A DNA stretch of 64,000 nt from RH-AL1 sp965198485 (GCA_965198485.1 CBDAPQ010000005.1:1116001-1180000); one strand, 5' to 3'; positions 34,495 through 43,364 are shown, counted from the first letter of the stretch. Notes: generated by a model from the letters alone, not told the origin. Numbers and translations: made by a program.

Positions 34495-34901
34495 AGTCCT
34501 CGAAGTCGCCCATTCTTACAGCAGCGAGCTTCAGTAATTCTTGGTCGGCCTTATCCTGCTTTTTTTTCAGGATCGACCTTGGTGCCTATGAAGCATTTCT
34601 TTCCATCGACGGTGCACACGACTCCGTAAAGCCTCCACTGGAAGGGCTTGAACGCGAAGACCGCGACCTTCCCGGTTTTTCCATCTGGGTAGCTCCCTTC
34701 TTTTTTGAAATGGGTGTCTGGTGCTCGATGGTCGACAGTGTCACAGAACGATCGAATGTAGCGGTCAAGCTGAGTGATGCGCTTGGTTGATCGATTATCG
34801 GTTCCTAGCCGCAGCTTGTCCCATTCGTCCTTCGCTTCGCCTGTCAACCTCACGCATGCCGCTTGGCCATCAGCGACTATGACCAACTCAGCAAGCTTCA
34901 C
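34430..34901 (-). pseudogene. HigB-like toxin, frame broken in an A8 run
   Basis: Starting at GTG 34901, the frame encodes KLAELVIVADGQAACVRLTG, then VAVFAFKPFQWRLYGVVC and KKCFIGTKVDPEKK, a HigB/Gp49-like pattern, and stops at 34551. After an eight-A run (34560-34567 on the plus strand as T8) another frame continues QDKADQELLKLAAVRMGDFE to a stop at 34430, which overlaps the antitoxin start as usual. One A too many explains the break. Transcription slippage on A8, mutation or sequencing error are all possible. Confidence 0.65.
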
Positions 34902-34927
34902 GCCACGCGCTCCAACGAGACGGTGAC

Positions 34928-34938
34928 TGAACGGTTCA
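34928..34938. promoter_or_regulatory. candidate TAC operator
   Basis: TGAACGGTTCA is an 11-base palindrome 27 bases upstream of the toxin start. A minus-strand TATATG sequence right beside it could be the -10 element. An XRE antitoxin site in that position would give autorepression. Confidence 0.45.
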
Positions 34939-35135
34939 TATATGGGTTAACTCTGAGCGACAATCGATACCGTTCGGGGGACTAAAAGATCGTTAACGGG
35001 TGCGACAAAGATCGCGATCCGCCAAGATTCGTGCCGCTACCTTATTGGGAGGAAGGTGTCCGGCGCAATCTTGGGATCCGTCCTGATAGCTCGAACGATC
35101 GGGCGTTTTAAGCCAGCATGTTCGCGGGAAACTCA

Positions 35136-35525
35136 TCACCGCTCCGCCACCAGCCGCATCTCCTCGCGCAGGGACGCGGCCAGGTCCACCATCGCATCCC
35201 TGAGCCCCTGGCGCTCCTCCTCGCGGCGGTCGCGCTCCTCGCCGGTCTCGCCCAGCGCCACGAGGCGGGCGACCTTGCCGTCGATGGCGTCGAGCCGGCG
35301 GCCCATCGCCTCGATGCCTTCGACCACGGCGCGGTAGGCCTCGCGGTCGATCATGCCGGAGCCGACGGCATCGCGCACCGAGCCGGCGGCGGCGTCGCGG
35401 GCGGCGGCGCCGGCGATCTGGCGGCCCTCCTTATCGCCGCTGGCCCAGGCCAGCAGGGCCAGCGTGCCGGTGACGATGGCGCCGCCGACGGCGATGACGT
35501 GCTCAGCGCCCGAGGTGTCGATCAA
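35136..35525 (-). CDS. small membrane protein with coiled coil, lysis region
   Basis: A 129-residue protein with one membrane segment (VIAVGGAIVTGTLALLAWAS) and a charged coiled-coil C-terminus (RRLDAIDGKVARLVALGETG, REEERQGLRDAMVDLAASL). The start is a TTG at 35525, overlapping the gene upstream by 23 bases. It is the last gene of the cluster. Such proteins can be holin- or spanin-associated, but no motif proves it. Confidence 0.65.
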   Translation of the reverse strand: MIDTSGAEHVIAVGGAIVTGTLALLAWASGDKEGRQIAGAAARDAAAGSVRDAVGSGMIDREAYRAVVEGIEAMGRRLDAIDGKVARLVALGETGEERDRREEERQGLRDAMVDLAASLREEMRLVAER

Positions 35526-35946
35526 CGGCGTTCACTCCGATCGTGTAGAGCTCGGCCACGCCCATCACGATGTGGTGGCTCGCCGCCACCGGCACCGGCG
35601 CGCCGGTGGCGACCACCGGCGCCAGGAACAGCCCGGCGGTGACGAACCAGGTGAAGGCGCCGAGCGCCGAGCAGGCGAAGCGCACCTCCGGGCCGCGGCG
35701 GAACGAGCCGTTGGCGATCAGCAGCACCACGCGCCCCATGCCGAGGATGCCGTAGGCGATGGCGAGGTCGGTCTCGGTCAGCCCCATCGCGGTGAAGTCG
35801 CGATAGGAGGAGATGGCGAAGGTCGAGCCCGGCATGGAGAGCGTGAAGGCCCAGCCCAGCATGAACAGCGCCATCAGCCATTCCACCGATTTGGTGGAGG
35901 AGGCCGAGAACAGCAGGCGCGCGCGGGGCGGCTCCGCCGGGCTCAT
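35503..35946 (-). CDS. phage-associated membrane protein, three membrane segments
   Basis: A 147-residue protein with segments WLMALFMLGWAFTLSM, AYGILGMGRVVLLIAN and GAFTWFVTAGLFLAPVV. Its ATGA overlap with the holin-like gene upstream suggests coupled translation. Position beside the endolysin and holin suggests a lysis role, but the family is not recognised. Confidence 0.65.
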   Translation of the reverse strand: MSPAEPPRARLLFSASSTKSVEWLMALFMLGWAFTLSMPGSTFAISSYRDFTAMGLTETDLAIAYGILGMGRVVLLIANGSFRRGPEVRFACSALGAFTWFVTAGLFLAPVVATGAPVPVAASHHIVMGVAELYTIGVNAVDRHLGR

Positions 35947-36539
35947 CGGCGCACCGCGCGAGCGCGGCGTGGCGCGGCGGCGTGGGGCACCGGCGCCATG
36001 GCGATGGCGCGCACGGCGTCGCCGTTGCGCCGCGCCGCCGAGGACGAGCCCAGCCAATAGGCGAGCACCGTGGAATAGCCCGTCAGCATGCCGCCCATGA
36101 TGAGGTTGCCCATCGGCGTGTCGAAGGCGTGCGAGGTCACGCCGAGCCAGGCCGTCACGAAGAAGCCCAGCGTGGCGATCACGCTGACCACCGGCGCGCC
36201 CCAGGCCACCTCGGAACCGGCCTTGGCGAGGTCGACCGTCTGCTGCCGGGCCGACTGGCGGTCCTCGATCTCGCATCTGTAATCGTCCTCCAGCGCCTGC
36301 AGCTTGGTCGCCGCGGCGCCGGGATCGGCCTCGATGGTCTGATGGATCGTCGCCGGCGGGGCGTCGGGCGGGGCGCCCAGCGCGCCGGCGATGTCGGCGA
36401 GCACGTTGCCGGCGAGGCCGCCGGCGATGGTGCCGAACGGCCCGCCCACGAGCGTGCCGACGACCGAGCCCAGCGTCGGCGCGCCGGCCTTGATCAGCGA
36501 GCCGGCGAGCGGCCCCAGGGTGGAGAGATCGAAGCTCAT
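35943..36539 (-). CDS. holin-like protein (GTA 3TM holin type)
   Basis: A 198-residue protein. The N-terminus has a Gly-rich hydrophobic part (LGSVVGTLVGGPFGTIAGGL), then a charged helix (KLQALEDDYRCEIEDRQSAR) and two membrane segments ending STVLAYWLGSSSAARRNGD. The 'YW.GSS' ending is typical of the three-segment holins of gene transfer agents. ATGA overlaps join it to genes on both sides. It likely makes the hole through which the endolysin passes. Confidence 0.65.
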   Translation of the reverse strand: MSFDLSTLGPLAGSLIKAGAPTLGSVVGTLVGGPFGTIAGGLAGNVLADIAGALGAPPDAPPATIHQTIEADPGAAATKLQALEDDYRCEIEDRQSARQQTVDLAKAGSEVAWGAPVVSVIATLGFFVTAWLGVTSHAFDTPMGNLIMGGMLTGYSTVLAYWLGSSSAARRNGDAVRAIAMAPVPHAAAPRRARAVRR

Positions 36540-36742
36540 GATGCGGGTTCTCCTGGATCGAAGTTGGCGTTGACGGCGTCGGCGACGGCCTGCGCGGCGG
36601 CGTGCTGGTCGGGCCGGACGAAGACGACGATCTCGTCGCGGCCGATGGTGATCTCGAGCGTGGTGACGCCGGCGAACGCCACCGCCTTGGCCGACCACAC
36701 CGCCGCCTCGCGGGCGGCGTGCACGATCATGCGGAGGCCCAT
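36536..36742 (-). CDS. hypothetical phage protein, 68 aa
   Basis: A 68-residue protein (MGLRMIVHAAREAAVWSAKA...) between the endolysin and the holin-like gene, joined to the latter by ATGA. No domain was recognised. It may be a small regulator of lysis. Confidence 0.55.
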   Translation of the reverse strand: MGLRMIVHAAREAAVWSAKAVAFAGVTTLEITIGRDEIVVFVRPDQHAAAQAVADAVNANFDPGEPAS

Positions 36743-36758
36743 TGCGATGCGCCCTCCG

Positions 36759-37481
36759 CTACGCGGCGGCTTGGGCGGGAATGGCGTCGGCGTGCGCGCC
36801 GGCGTTGGCGGCGAGCGTCGCGGCTCGAGCGTGGCGCGAGCGTGCGAGCCAGGCGTCGACGCCGGCGGCGAGCAGGGCGAGCAGCCCGACGGCGGCGCCG
36901 GCGGCGGGATGGCCGGCGCCGGCGACCGCGACTGTCGCGAGCGTGCCGGCGCCGGCGACGCTGCCGCCGCGCAGCTGCGCCGTCCGCGCCTTGGCCACCG
37001 CCGTCGTGGCGGCGACCTGCAGCGCGCCGGCGCGGGCGACGGCGGTGGCGCCGTCGGGCTGGAGGAACTGCAGGCGTTCGGCGCGGCGCCGGCCGACGAG
37101 CTCCGGCGGCTTGGACCACATCAGGAAGGCGTCGGCCGCGCCGGCGACGTCGCCGAGGTTGAGCCGCTTGATCACGGTCGACTTGGCCAGGCCGCCGCTG
37201 CCGATGTTGAAGCCGAGGCTCGCCAGCGCGTCGCATTCGTTCGCCGAGATCGGCAGCCGCACGCCGCGTGCGATCACGGCTTCGACGGGCGCGAGGTCGG
37301 CGGCGAGGAAGGCGTCGCATTGCGCTGGCGTGATGCGCATGCCGGCCGTGACCGCCGGCGGCGCCATGCGCCCGGTGTGACCGACGCCGATGGTGAGGAC
37401 ACCCACGGCGTCGCGGTAGGCGGTCAATCGTTTGCCTTCGCGCTGCTCGATAAGCGCGCGGCCGGCGGGCGAGGTCTTCAT
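36759..37481 (-). CDS. phage-type lysozyme (GH24 endolysin) with membrane tail
   Basis: A 240-residue endolysin. The catalytic triad of T4-type lysozyme is visible in EGKRLTAYRDAVGVLTIGVG: Glu, Asp nine residues later and Thr after GVGH. ANECDALASLGFNIGSGGLA and GRRRAERLQF are further family motifs. The C-terminal 70 residues contain a hydrophobic segment (AAGAAVGLLALLAAGVDAWL), so it may be membrane-held until release. It cleaves peptidoglycan glycan strands. Confidence 0.9.
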   Translation of the reverse strand: MKTSPAGRALIEQREGKRLTAYRDAVGVLTIGVGHTGRMAPPAVTAGMRITPAQCDAFLAADLAPVEAVIARGVRLPISANECDALASLGFNIGSGGLAKSTVIKRLNLGDVAGAADAFLMWSKPPELVGRRRAERLQFLQPDGATAVARAGALQVAATTAVAKARTAQLRGGSVAGAGTLATVAVAGAGHPAAGAAVGLLALLAAGVDAWLARSRHARAATLAANAGAHADAIPAQAAA

Positions 37482-37552
37482 GGCGTGCTCCCATGCGGAA
37501 AGACCCGGCGCGCGGGATGCGGCCGGGGTGGCGGGTGGATCGTGGGACGAGG

Positions 37553-37729
37553 CTAGGCGGCGGAGGACGCGGCGGGTGGCGGCGCGGGCTCGGCCGGCGT
37601 GTTCCCGGCCTTCAGCCAGGCTTGGTAGGCCTGCCAGTCGATGTTGCGCGGGTCGGCGGGGATGAAGGCGCCGTCGGCATCTCTGACGATGCCGTCCGCC
37701 ATCAGGTTGGGATCGTGCTTGCGGTACAA
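37553..37729 (-). CDS. small phage protein, 58 aa
   Basis: A short protein (YRKHDPNLMADGIVRDADGA...) with a Pro/Ala tail. The preferred start is a TTG at 37729, placed just after the tail-fibre stop codon with GGAG upstream; a GTG at 37756 and an ATG at 37702 are in frame. Position suggests a fibre-assembly or lysis accessory role, not proven. Confidence 0.5.
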   Translation of the reverse strand: MYRKHDPNLMADGIVRDADGAFIPADPRNIDWQAYQAWLKAGNTPAEPAPPPAASSAA

Positions 37730-37731
37730 GG

Positions 37732-38649
37732 TCAGATCTCCGCGTTCAGCGACCACAGGTCGAGCAGGGCGTAACTGTCACCGCCGCTGCTGGAGAAGGC
37801 ATAGCGGGCAGCGTTGAAAACCGACGCGGACGGCAGCAAGCTGATGCTGCTTAGATTGCCGCTGCGAGTTCCGGCCGTGACGAGGACCGCGGTCGGGGCG
37901 GCGCGCATCGGCGTGAAGTAGACCGGGCTTTCATAATAGGCGGTCTGCGGGGCGTAGGTGCGCAGATTGGTGAAGACGAGTTGATAGTAGCGCTGGCAGA
38001 GCGCCATCTCGCCGTGCCGCCGTCCCAGACGGGTCGGCCCCGCATTCGGGAGCGCCGCCTCCAGCTGCCAAGGCCGCGTCGTGTTGAGCGTGCCGGTGCC
38101 GAACTCGACGAGCGTGATCGTGCCGAGCGCGAGCCCCGTCGCCAGGATCGCGTTCACGGTCGTGCCGTCGATCGGCACCGCCGAACCCGCGCCCAAGGCC
38201 GGCGCGCTCGACGCCGCGCCCTGGTAGACGCGCGCCAGCGCCGTGCCGGTCCAGGTCAGCCACAGCGCGCTGGTAAAGACGTTGCCGACGTCGACGGCCT
38301 GGATCAGCGACCCGGCCGTGATGGTGAAGGTCGTGTCGCCGTCGGCGGCGCTCGCGAAGGTGTAGGTGCAGCCCGATGCGCCGGCTTTCATGCGGTCGTG
38401 GCCGTACTGCCCGGCCGACAACGTGACGGTGCCCGATACGCCGCGCTGATTGACGGCGCCGTTCGTGTTGATGCCGAGGTTGAAGCCGGCCATGTCGCGG
38501 ATCGCCGCCGCCGGCCAGCCGCCCGGCGTGACGCCGTCGTGCACCTGGACGCGGTCGTTGGTGGTGTCGACGAGCAGCTCGCCCTGCGCGCCGACGAAGC
38601 TCTGAAGGAAAGCCGCGGCTTCGCGGCGGCGGCGGACCTGGACGCTCAT
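37732..38649 (-). CDS. phage tail fibre-like protein
   Basis: A 305-residue protein starting with the common fibre N-terminus: RRREAAAFLQSFVGAQGELL, VDTTNDRVQVHDGVTPGG. The middle is rich in Gly/Thr/Ala strands (TYTFASAADGDTTFTITAG), and the end is aromatic and Ser-rich, as in receptor-binding parts. It starts 7 bases after the hub gene. It likely sits at the tail tip. Confidence 0.7.
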   Translation of the reverse strand: MSVQVRRRREAAAFLQSFVGAQGELLVDTTNDRVQVHDGVTPGGWPAAAIRDMAGFNLGINTNGAVNQRGVSGTVTLSAGQYGHDRMKAGASGCTYTFASAADGDTTFTITAGSLIQAVDVGNVFTSALWLTWTGTALARVYQGAASSAPALGAGSAVPIDGTTVNAILATGLALGTITLVEFGTGTLNTTRPWQLEAALPNAGPTRLGRRHGEMALCQRYYQLVFTNLRTYAPQTAYYESPVYFTPMRAAPTAVLVTAGTRSGNLSSISLLPSASVFNAARYAFSSSGGDSYALLDLWSLNAEI

Positions 38650-38656
38650 TGAAACC

Positions 38657-41605
38657 TCATGAAGCGACGACGGTGTCGTCGGAGAGGCGCCGCCAGGCGC
38701 CGTTGGAATAGGCCACCACGATGCCGGTGCCCGAGCCCGCCATCTCCATGAGCTTGCGGCCGTTGCTGGCGTAGGCGAGCGCGCCGTTGAAGGCGGCGGT
38801 GGGCAGGCTGGCGACGGCGTAGCTCGCCGGCCCGAGCAGCGCCTTGAAGGCGGCGTTGCCCGTCGTCTGGTCCGCGACGAAGACCTGGTAGTAGGTCGAG
38901 CCGTCGGGCGAGACCTTCAGTTGGAACTGGTCCGAGCCGGTGGTGCCGAGCAAGGCCCGGGCGGAGAAGCCGGTCTGGAACGACAGGGTCGCGTCGTTGG
39001 CCGCCGCCACCTTGTTGAAGGTGAAGCGCATCGAGTCTGTGGCGGCGGTGAAGAGGCAGGCGGTGCCGGTGACGCCGAGCGCGTTGTTGGCGTCGGCGCT
39101 GTAGCCGGCGAGGCCGACGTGGCCGGTCGCGGGGTCGATGTCGAGCGCCTGGGTGAAGCTGGTGCCCGCCGCCGAGACGGAGATGCGGTAGCGGTCGGAG
39201 CCGAGCAGCCCGGCCTGGGCGCGGCCGCTGTAGCCGGTCTGGTAGAGGTGCGAGGCCGAGGCGCCGACGGTCGCCTTGTTGACCGCGACCTGCACGCCGC
39301 CACCGGCATTGTCGAACAGCGCCGCGGCCGACTTCATCGCGAACAGGTTCGTCGACGTATCCACCGCCGTGCCGATGCCGATTCCGGCGAGGTTGGTGAG
39401 GCTGGTGATGTCGCCGTTCGCGCCAGCGGCCGCCGCGCCGAGGTTCGCGCGCGCGGTCGCCGGCGTCACCGCTCCTGTGCCGCCGGACCCCAGCGCCACG
39501 GCCTGCGTGCCGTCCGATGCCAGCCCCATGTCGACGAGCTCGGTGTAGGGGTCGGACGCCAGCCCGAAGCTGTCGGCCTCGTTCACCCCGCCGCTGGCGA
39601 GCCCGTCGTCGGAGGACGTCCCCACCGCGATCGCCTGCGCCACCGGGCCGAACAGCCCGGAACCGATCGGCGTGAAGGGATAGGCGGTGCAAGTGGAGAG
39701 GTCCTGTGCCGCGCCGCCGAACAGGTTGAAGGAGGCGAACTTCAGCCACAGCGGCTGGCCGATCGAGGCGGTAGGCACGGCGTAGCGAAACACGGCGCTG
39801 TCGAGCGCCAGAACCGGCGCACCGGCGGCATGGGCCCCATTGCGCTGGCCGTAGAGGCTGCGGACGAGGCCGCCCAGCGCATAGGTGGCGGCGCCGGTCA
39901 GCGTGGCGGTGGCGGCCCCCACGATCTCGCCGTCGATCCAGACCGCCAGCTGCGGGCCGCCGCCGGCCAGTGCCAGCGCACCGCCGCTCATCGCCAGGCC
40001 GACGCCGGCGCTCGTCGCCGTCGCCGGCAGCGCCGCCGTCAGCACGCCCTGGTGGGCCGCCGCACTCACCGTGCCCACGGCGGTGTAGGTGGCGTTGTCG
40101 GCCGAGACGTAGATCGTGGCGCCGCCCCAGTTCGGGTCGGCGACGCCTTTGCTGCCGCCGGACACGCCGATCCAGACCTGCGCGGCGTCGCCGGTCAGCT
40201 CCGGCGGCGGCTCGAAGATCACCGGCGGATTGACCGCGGCCGGCGCCACGTTGCGGTCGAGCGGCGCGCCGGCCGCGCCGGCCACGGGATAGGCGGTGGC
40301 CACCGTCGCCACCGTGCCGGGATATTCCTCCGCCGTGACGTCGAGCAGCCCGTCCGACCCCTCGCTGATGGCGGTCAGGCGCACCGGCGTGCGGGCGAGG
40401 CCGAGATTGGCGTCGGTCAGCGTCACCAGGTCCATCGGCTCGAGCAGGCCGCAGTCCCAGCTCAGGCGGAAGGCGTAGGTGTTGCGCACGTAGAGGGCGC
40501 GGGCGAGGATCAGCTGCGCGCTGGTCGCCGCCACGTCGAGGTCGCAGATCTCGTGCGCCGTGACGGACGAGCCCGGGCGCGGGCCGTAGGCGTCGATGGC
40601 GTTCTGGTCGCGCGCCTCGACGGGCGTCGGGCTGTAGGCATTGCCGCGGTCGAGCATCTCGAGGCGCTGCACGTTGGGCGCGGCGTAGGGGTCGGAGCGC
40701 GTCACCAGGACGGGGTCGGCGTCCGCGTCGTGGACGAAGTCGTCGTCGGTGAGGTCCATCACCGGCGTCGTGGCGGGCACGAAGCTCGCGCTGGTGCCGT
40801 CGGCGAGCGTGCCGGTCACCGGCGCGTCGGCGAAGGGCAGGATCTTGAGCCGGCCGCCTGACCACAGCGCCGTGGCGCCGGTGAGCGTCAGCCAGCGCGC
40901 CAGGATCGTGGCGGCGCTCTCGCTATCGGCGAGACAGGGCGAGAAAGCCAGGCCGGCGGCGCGGCACCAGCTCTGATAGGAGGCATCGCCCGAGGTGCCG
41001 GTGGTCGCCTGGAGGCTCGCGGCGGGAAAGCCGACGCCGTATTGCGGGCTGGTGAGGAGGTCGGCGACGATCAGCGCCGGGTCGGCGTCGTGGCCGTTGA
41101 CGACGGCGCTGGCGGCGAGCCGGCCGACCACCTCGAAGGCCAGCGTGCCGATCGAGGCGTCGCTGCCGAGATCGAACGCGCTCGTCGCGGCGTAGGCCGT
41201 GCCCTGGTAGCCCAGCGCCGCCTGCGGGAAGCTCGCCTGGAGGTAGCCCCAGGGGGCCTGCGGCGTGGTGCCGGCGAACAGGCCGAGGAAGAAGTCGCTC
41301 GCCGCATAGGTGCCGCCGCCGCGCCACACCGCGCCGAGGCCCGAGATCGGACCCTCGCCGATCGCGAACATCGCCGAGGTGGCGTAGGTGTAGCCCGACA
41401 CGCTGGAATGGCCGCCGCCCTTGCCGCCGCTCGACTTGGAATATTGCGGGATGGCGCGGAAGGCGCCGTTCCAGATCAGGTTGGGCGCGAGACGATTGGT
41501 GCCGTAGCAGACCGGGATCGGCAGCGCGGAGGAGGCCGTCTGCACCTGCAGGCCGGTGTAGCTCGGCACCTGCACCGGGGCCGAGGCCGTGCGGAAGAGG
41601 CTCAT
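38657..41605 (-). CDS. tail hub protein (gp15-like) with fibre repeats
   Basis: A 982-residue protein. The N-terminal part (SALPIPVCYGTNRLAPNLIW, SYQSWCRAAGLAFSPCLAD, VHDADADPVLVTRSDPYAAP, SWDCGLLEPMDLVTLTDANL) fits the GTA/phage tail hub family Phage-tail_3. The last 250 residues contain two tandem repeats marked by LYQTGYSGRAQAGLLG and SFQTGFSARALLGTTG, typical of fibre strands. The ATG at 41605 overlaps the NlpC stop. The GTA TIM-barrel domain that is usually part of this protein is absent here. Confidence 0.8.
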   Translation of the reverse strand: MSLFRTASAPVQVPSYTGLQVQTASSALPIPVCYGTNRLAPNLIWNGAFRAIPQYSKSSGGKGGGHSSVSGYTYATSAMFAIGEGPISGLGAVWRGGGTYAASDFFLGLFAGTTPQAPWGYLQASFPQAALGYQGTAYAATSAFDLGSDASIGTLAFEVVGRLAASAVVNGHDADPALIVADLLTSPQYGVGFPAASLQATTGTSGDASYQSWCRAAGLAFSPCLADSESAATILARWLTLTGATALWSGGRLKILPFADAPVTGTLADGTSASFVPATTPVMDLTDDDFVHDADADPVLVTRSDPYAAPNVQRLEMLDRGNAYSPTPVEARDQNAIDAYGPRPGSSVTAHEICDLDVAATSAQLILARALYVRNTYAFRLSWDCGLLEPMDLVTLTDANLGLARTPVRLTAISEGSDGLLDVTAEEYPGTVATVATAYPVAGAAGAPLDRNVAPAAVNPPVIFEPPPELTGDAAQVWIGVSGGSKGVADPNWGGATIYVSADNATYTAVGTVSAAAHQGVLTAALPATATSAGVGLAMSGGALALAGGGPQLAVWIDGEIVGAATATLTGAATYALGGLVRSLYGQRNGAHAAGAPVLALDSAVFRYAVPTASIGQPLWLKFASFNLFGGAAQDLSTCTAYPFTPIGSGLFGPVAQAIAVGTSSDDGLASGGVNEADSFGLASDPYTELVDMGLASDGTQAVALGSGGTGAVTPATARANLGAAAAGANGDITSLTNLAGIGIGTAVDTSTNLFAMKSAAALFDNAGGGVQVAVNKATVGASASHLYQTGYSGRAQAGLLGSDRYRISVSAAGTSFTQALDIDPATGHVGLAGYSADANNALGVTGTACLFTAATDSMRFTFNKVAAANDATLSFQTGFSARALLGTTGSDQFQLKVSPDGSTYYQVFVADQTTGNAAFKALLGPASYAVASLPTAAFNGALAYASNGRKLMEMAGSGTGIVVAYSNGAWRRLSDDTVVAS

Positions 41606-42069
41606 CGGCCGTCGTCCTTCGTTTCGGACCAAAGCGTGAAGAAGCGCGGCGCGCGGCCCTTGGCGGCGAGCGCGCTGTTGCGCTCCACCACCTCCTCCAG
41701 CACGCAGCCGGCGGGCGAGAAGGCGTGGATGATCGTCAGCGGCTCCTCGCGGGTGACGATCGCGCCGTGCGCCCAGCAGCGGCCGTAGCGGAAGGTGGCG
41801 ACGTCGCCGCGCTTGGGCGCCCAGCGCTCGCGGCAATGGTCGCGGAGGTGGTCGAGGTAGCGCTCCTCGCCGCGGTGGAGGTGCCAGTCGGCCGGGTAGG
41901 GCCGCGGGTCGAACGGCGGCAGCAGGCCGAGGTCGACGTAGATGCGCACGATCAGCATGCCGCAATCGACCCCGATGCCGCGGAGGTCCGCGCACGGGTG
42001 ATACGGCGTGCCGATCCAGCGCCGCGCCTCCGCGACGACGCGGGCGCGATCGACGGTGTCGAGCGACAT
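41602..42069 (-). CDS. NlpC/P60 family tail peptidase (gp14-like)
   Basis: A 155-residue cysteine peptidase. The catalytic Cys is in GIGVDCGMLIVRIY, the His in CWAHGAIVT, and a third polar residue follows at TIIHAFSP. GTA gp14 and phage tail proteins of this family cut peptidoglycan during entry. The start at 42069 follows a GAGGCC region; the frame to 42183 runs through repeat DNA. The hub gene overlaps by four bases. Confidence 0.88.
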   Translation of the reverse strand: MSLDTVDRARVVAEARRWIGTPYHPCADLRGIGVDCGMLIVRIYVDLGLLPPFDPRPYPADWHLHRGEERYLDHLRDHCRERWAPKRGDVATFRYGRCWAHGAIVTREEPLTIIHAFSPAGCVLEEVVERNSALAAKGRAPRFFTLWSETKDDGR

Positions 42070-42084
42070 GGGGAGGCCTCGAGA

Positions 42085-42482
42085 TTGGTGGGAGAGTCCT
42101 TCTCCCCTTGCGGGAGAAGGAATTACCGGGACGGGCTCGGTGCCGTCTTTCCGGGGCGAGCGCAGCGAGAGCCCGGAACCCATGACAACGTGCTGTCAGA
42201 ACGAAGCGGCAGCGTCGCCGCCCCTTCCGGCATCCGCGTTGCGGGTTCCGGGCTCGCCTGCGGCGCCCCGGAAAGACGGAGGTGGTGCGTTTCGGTAGGT
42301 GGCGGCGGGTCCGGGGCGACGGGCTCGGTGCCGGCTTTCCGGGGCGAGCGCAGCGAGGGCCCGGAACCCATGACAACGTGCCGTCAGAACGAAGCGGCAG
42401 CGTCGCCGTCCCCTCTCCGGCATCCGCGTTGTCATGGGTTCCGGGCTCGCCTGCGGCGCCCCGGAAAGACGGAGGTGGTGCG
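42085..42482. repeat. tandem pair of long inverted repeats, family A (plus B half)
   Basis: Between NlpC/P60 and DUF2163 lie a family B arm (CCTTCTCCCCTTGCGGGAGAAGG at about 42088-42120) and two near-identical family A units, about 42140-42290 and 42310-42482. Each runs from GGGCTCGGTGCCG(T/G)CTTTCCGG through GGAACCCATGACAACGTG to GGCGCCCCGGAAAGACGG and so can fold back on itself. The two units also repeat the stretch GAACGAAGCGGCAGCGTCGC. Confidence 0.8.
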
Positions 42483-42484
42483 TT

Positions 42485-43351
42485 TCAGTAGGCGGCGGCG
42501 GGCGGCGGCACGAAGGGGAAGCCGCGGAAGTTGGCGAGGTTGGCGAACTTGGCGGCGCAGGTTGCCTGCGTGCGGTCGCAGCCGGGATAGGCGGTGAAGC
42601 CGTCGCCGACCGCCGGCACGGCGGCGAGCGGATAGGCCAGCGCCAGCGCGCCGGCCGAAGCCGCCTTGACGCCGACGCTCTGCCCCGCCAGCACGCCGCT
42701 CGTGAACGTCAGCGTGCCCTGCGCGAACTTGGAATCGGCGCCGGCCCAAACGATCTGCGTGGCGCCCGTGCCGGCCGCGACGGTGCCGGCGCTGCCCCAG
42801 GCGCTCTTCTGCAAGCCGCAGCCGCTATCGTAGAGCGCGTGGACGCAGGTCGGCTGGTAGAGGTTGCGCGGCATGTCGATGTCGAGCAGCACCAGGTCGG
42901 AGGCCACCGTGACGGTGGCGCTGGTGCGCCCGACGGCGTCGACGCTCGTGACCCGGCCCTGGAACAGCACGATCGAGCCGAGCGGTGGCGCGCCCCAGCT
43001 CGTCAGGAACGCGCGCTCTCGGCGCAGGGTGCAGCCGTCGAGCGCGCCGCGATGGATCGCCGTCAGCGCCGGCACCCCGCCGATCGTGTCGGTGGGCCGC
43101 GCGGCCAGGGTGACCTGCTGCTCGTCGACGTCGAGTCCGATCGCGCACTTGAAGGCGAGACCGTCGATCAGCAGCGAGTTGGCGAGGAAGGTGGTGCCGC
43201 CCAGCGTGACGGGCACGTCGGCGTTGGTGAGCGTCAGCACCGTGCCGCTGCGCAGGGTGAGCGTGTAGCAATCGGCCATCAGGAGGGGCGCGTCGTGGGC
43301 GGCGCGTGCGGCGGCGAGCGCCGCGACGAGGGCTGGCGGGGCAGGGCGCAT
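42485..43351 (-). CDS. DUF2163 / BR0599-type tail protein (gp13-like)
   Basis: A 288-residue protein. CYTLTLRSGTVLTLTNADVP and IHRGALDGCTLRRERAFLTS belong to the DUF2163 part, and CVHALYDSGCGLQKS with YPGCDRTQATCAAKFANLAN is the C-terminal BR0599 domain with conserved cysteines. It matches GTA gp13, a baseplate component probably holding an iron-sulfur or metal site. The start at 43351 removes upstream repeat-coded residues. Confidence 0.85.
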   Translation of the reverse strand: MRPAPPALVAALAAARAAHDAPLLMADCYTLTLRSGTVLTLTNADVPVTLGGTTFLANSLLIDGLAFKCAIGLDVDEQQVTLAARPTDTIGGVPALTAIHRGALDGCTLRRERAFLTSWGAPPLGSIVLFQGRVTSVDAVGRTSATVTVASDLVLLDIDMPRNLYQPTCVHALYDSGCGLQKSAWGSAGTVAAGTGATQIVWAGADSKFAQGTLTFTSGVLAGQSVGVKAASAGALALAYPLAAVPAVGDGFTAYPGCDRTQATCAAKFANLANFRGFPFVPPPAAAY

Positions 43352-43364
43352 GGGCGGGTTCCGT

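Noticed and set aside
34551..34575. Programmed -1 ribosomal frameshift in the TAC toxin A8 run
   Set aside because: A -1 shift leads to a stop after nine codons; the expected continuation needs the other frame, so only slippage of transcription, mutation or error fits.
37732..41605. Diversity-generating retroelement acting on the fibre genes
   Set aside because: No reverse transcriptase frame or template/variable repeat pair was found nearby.
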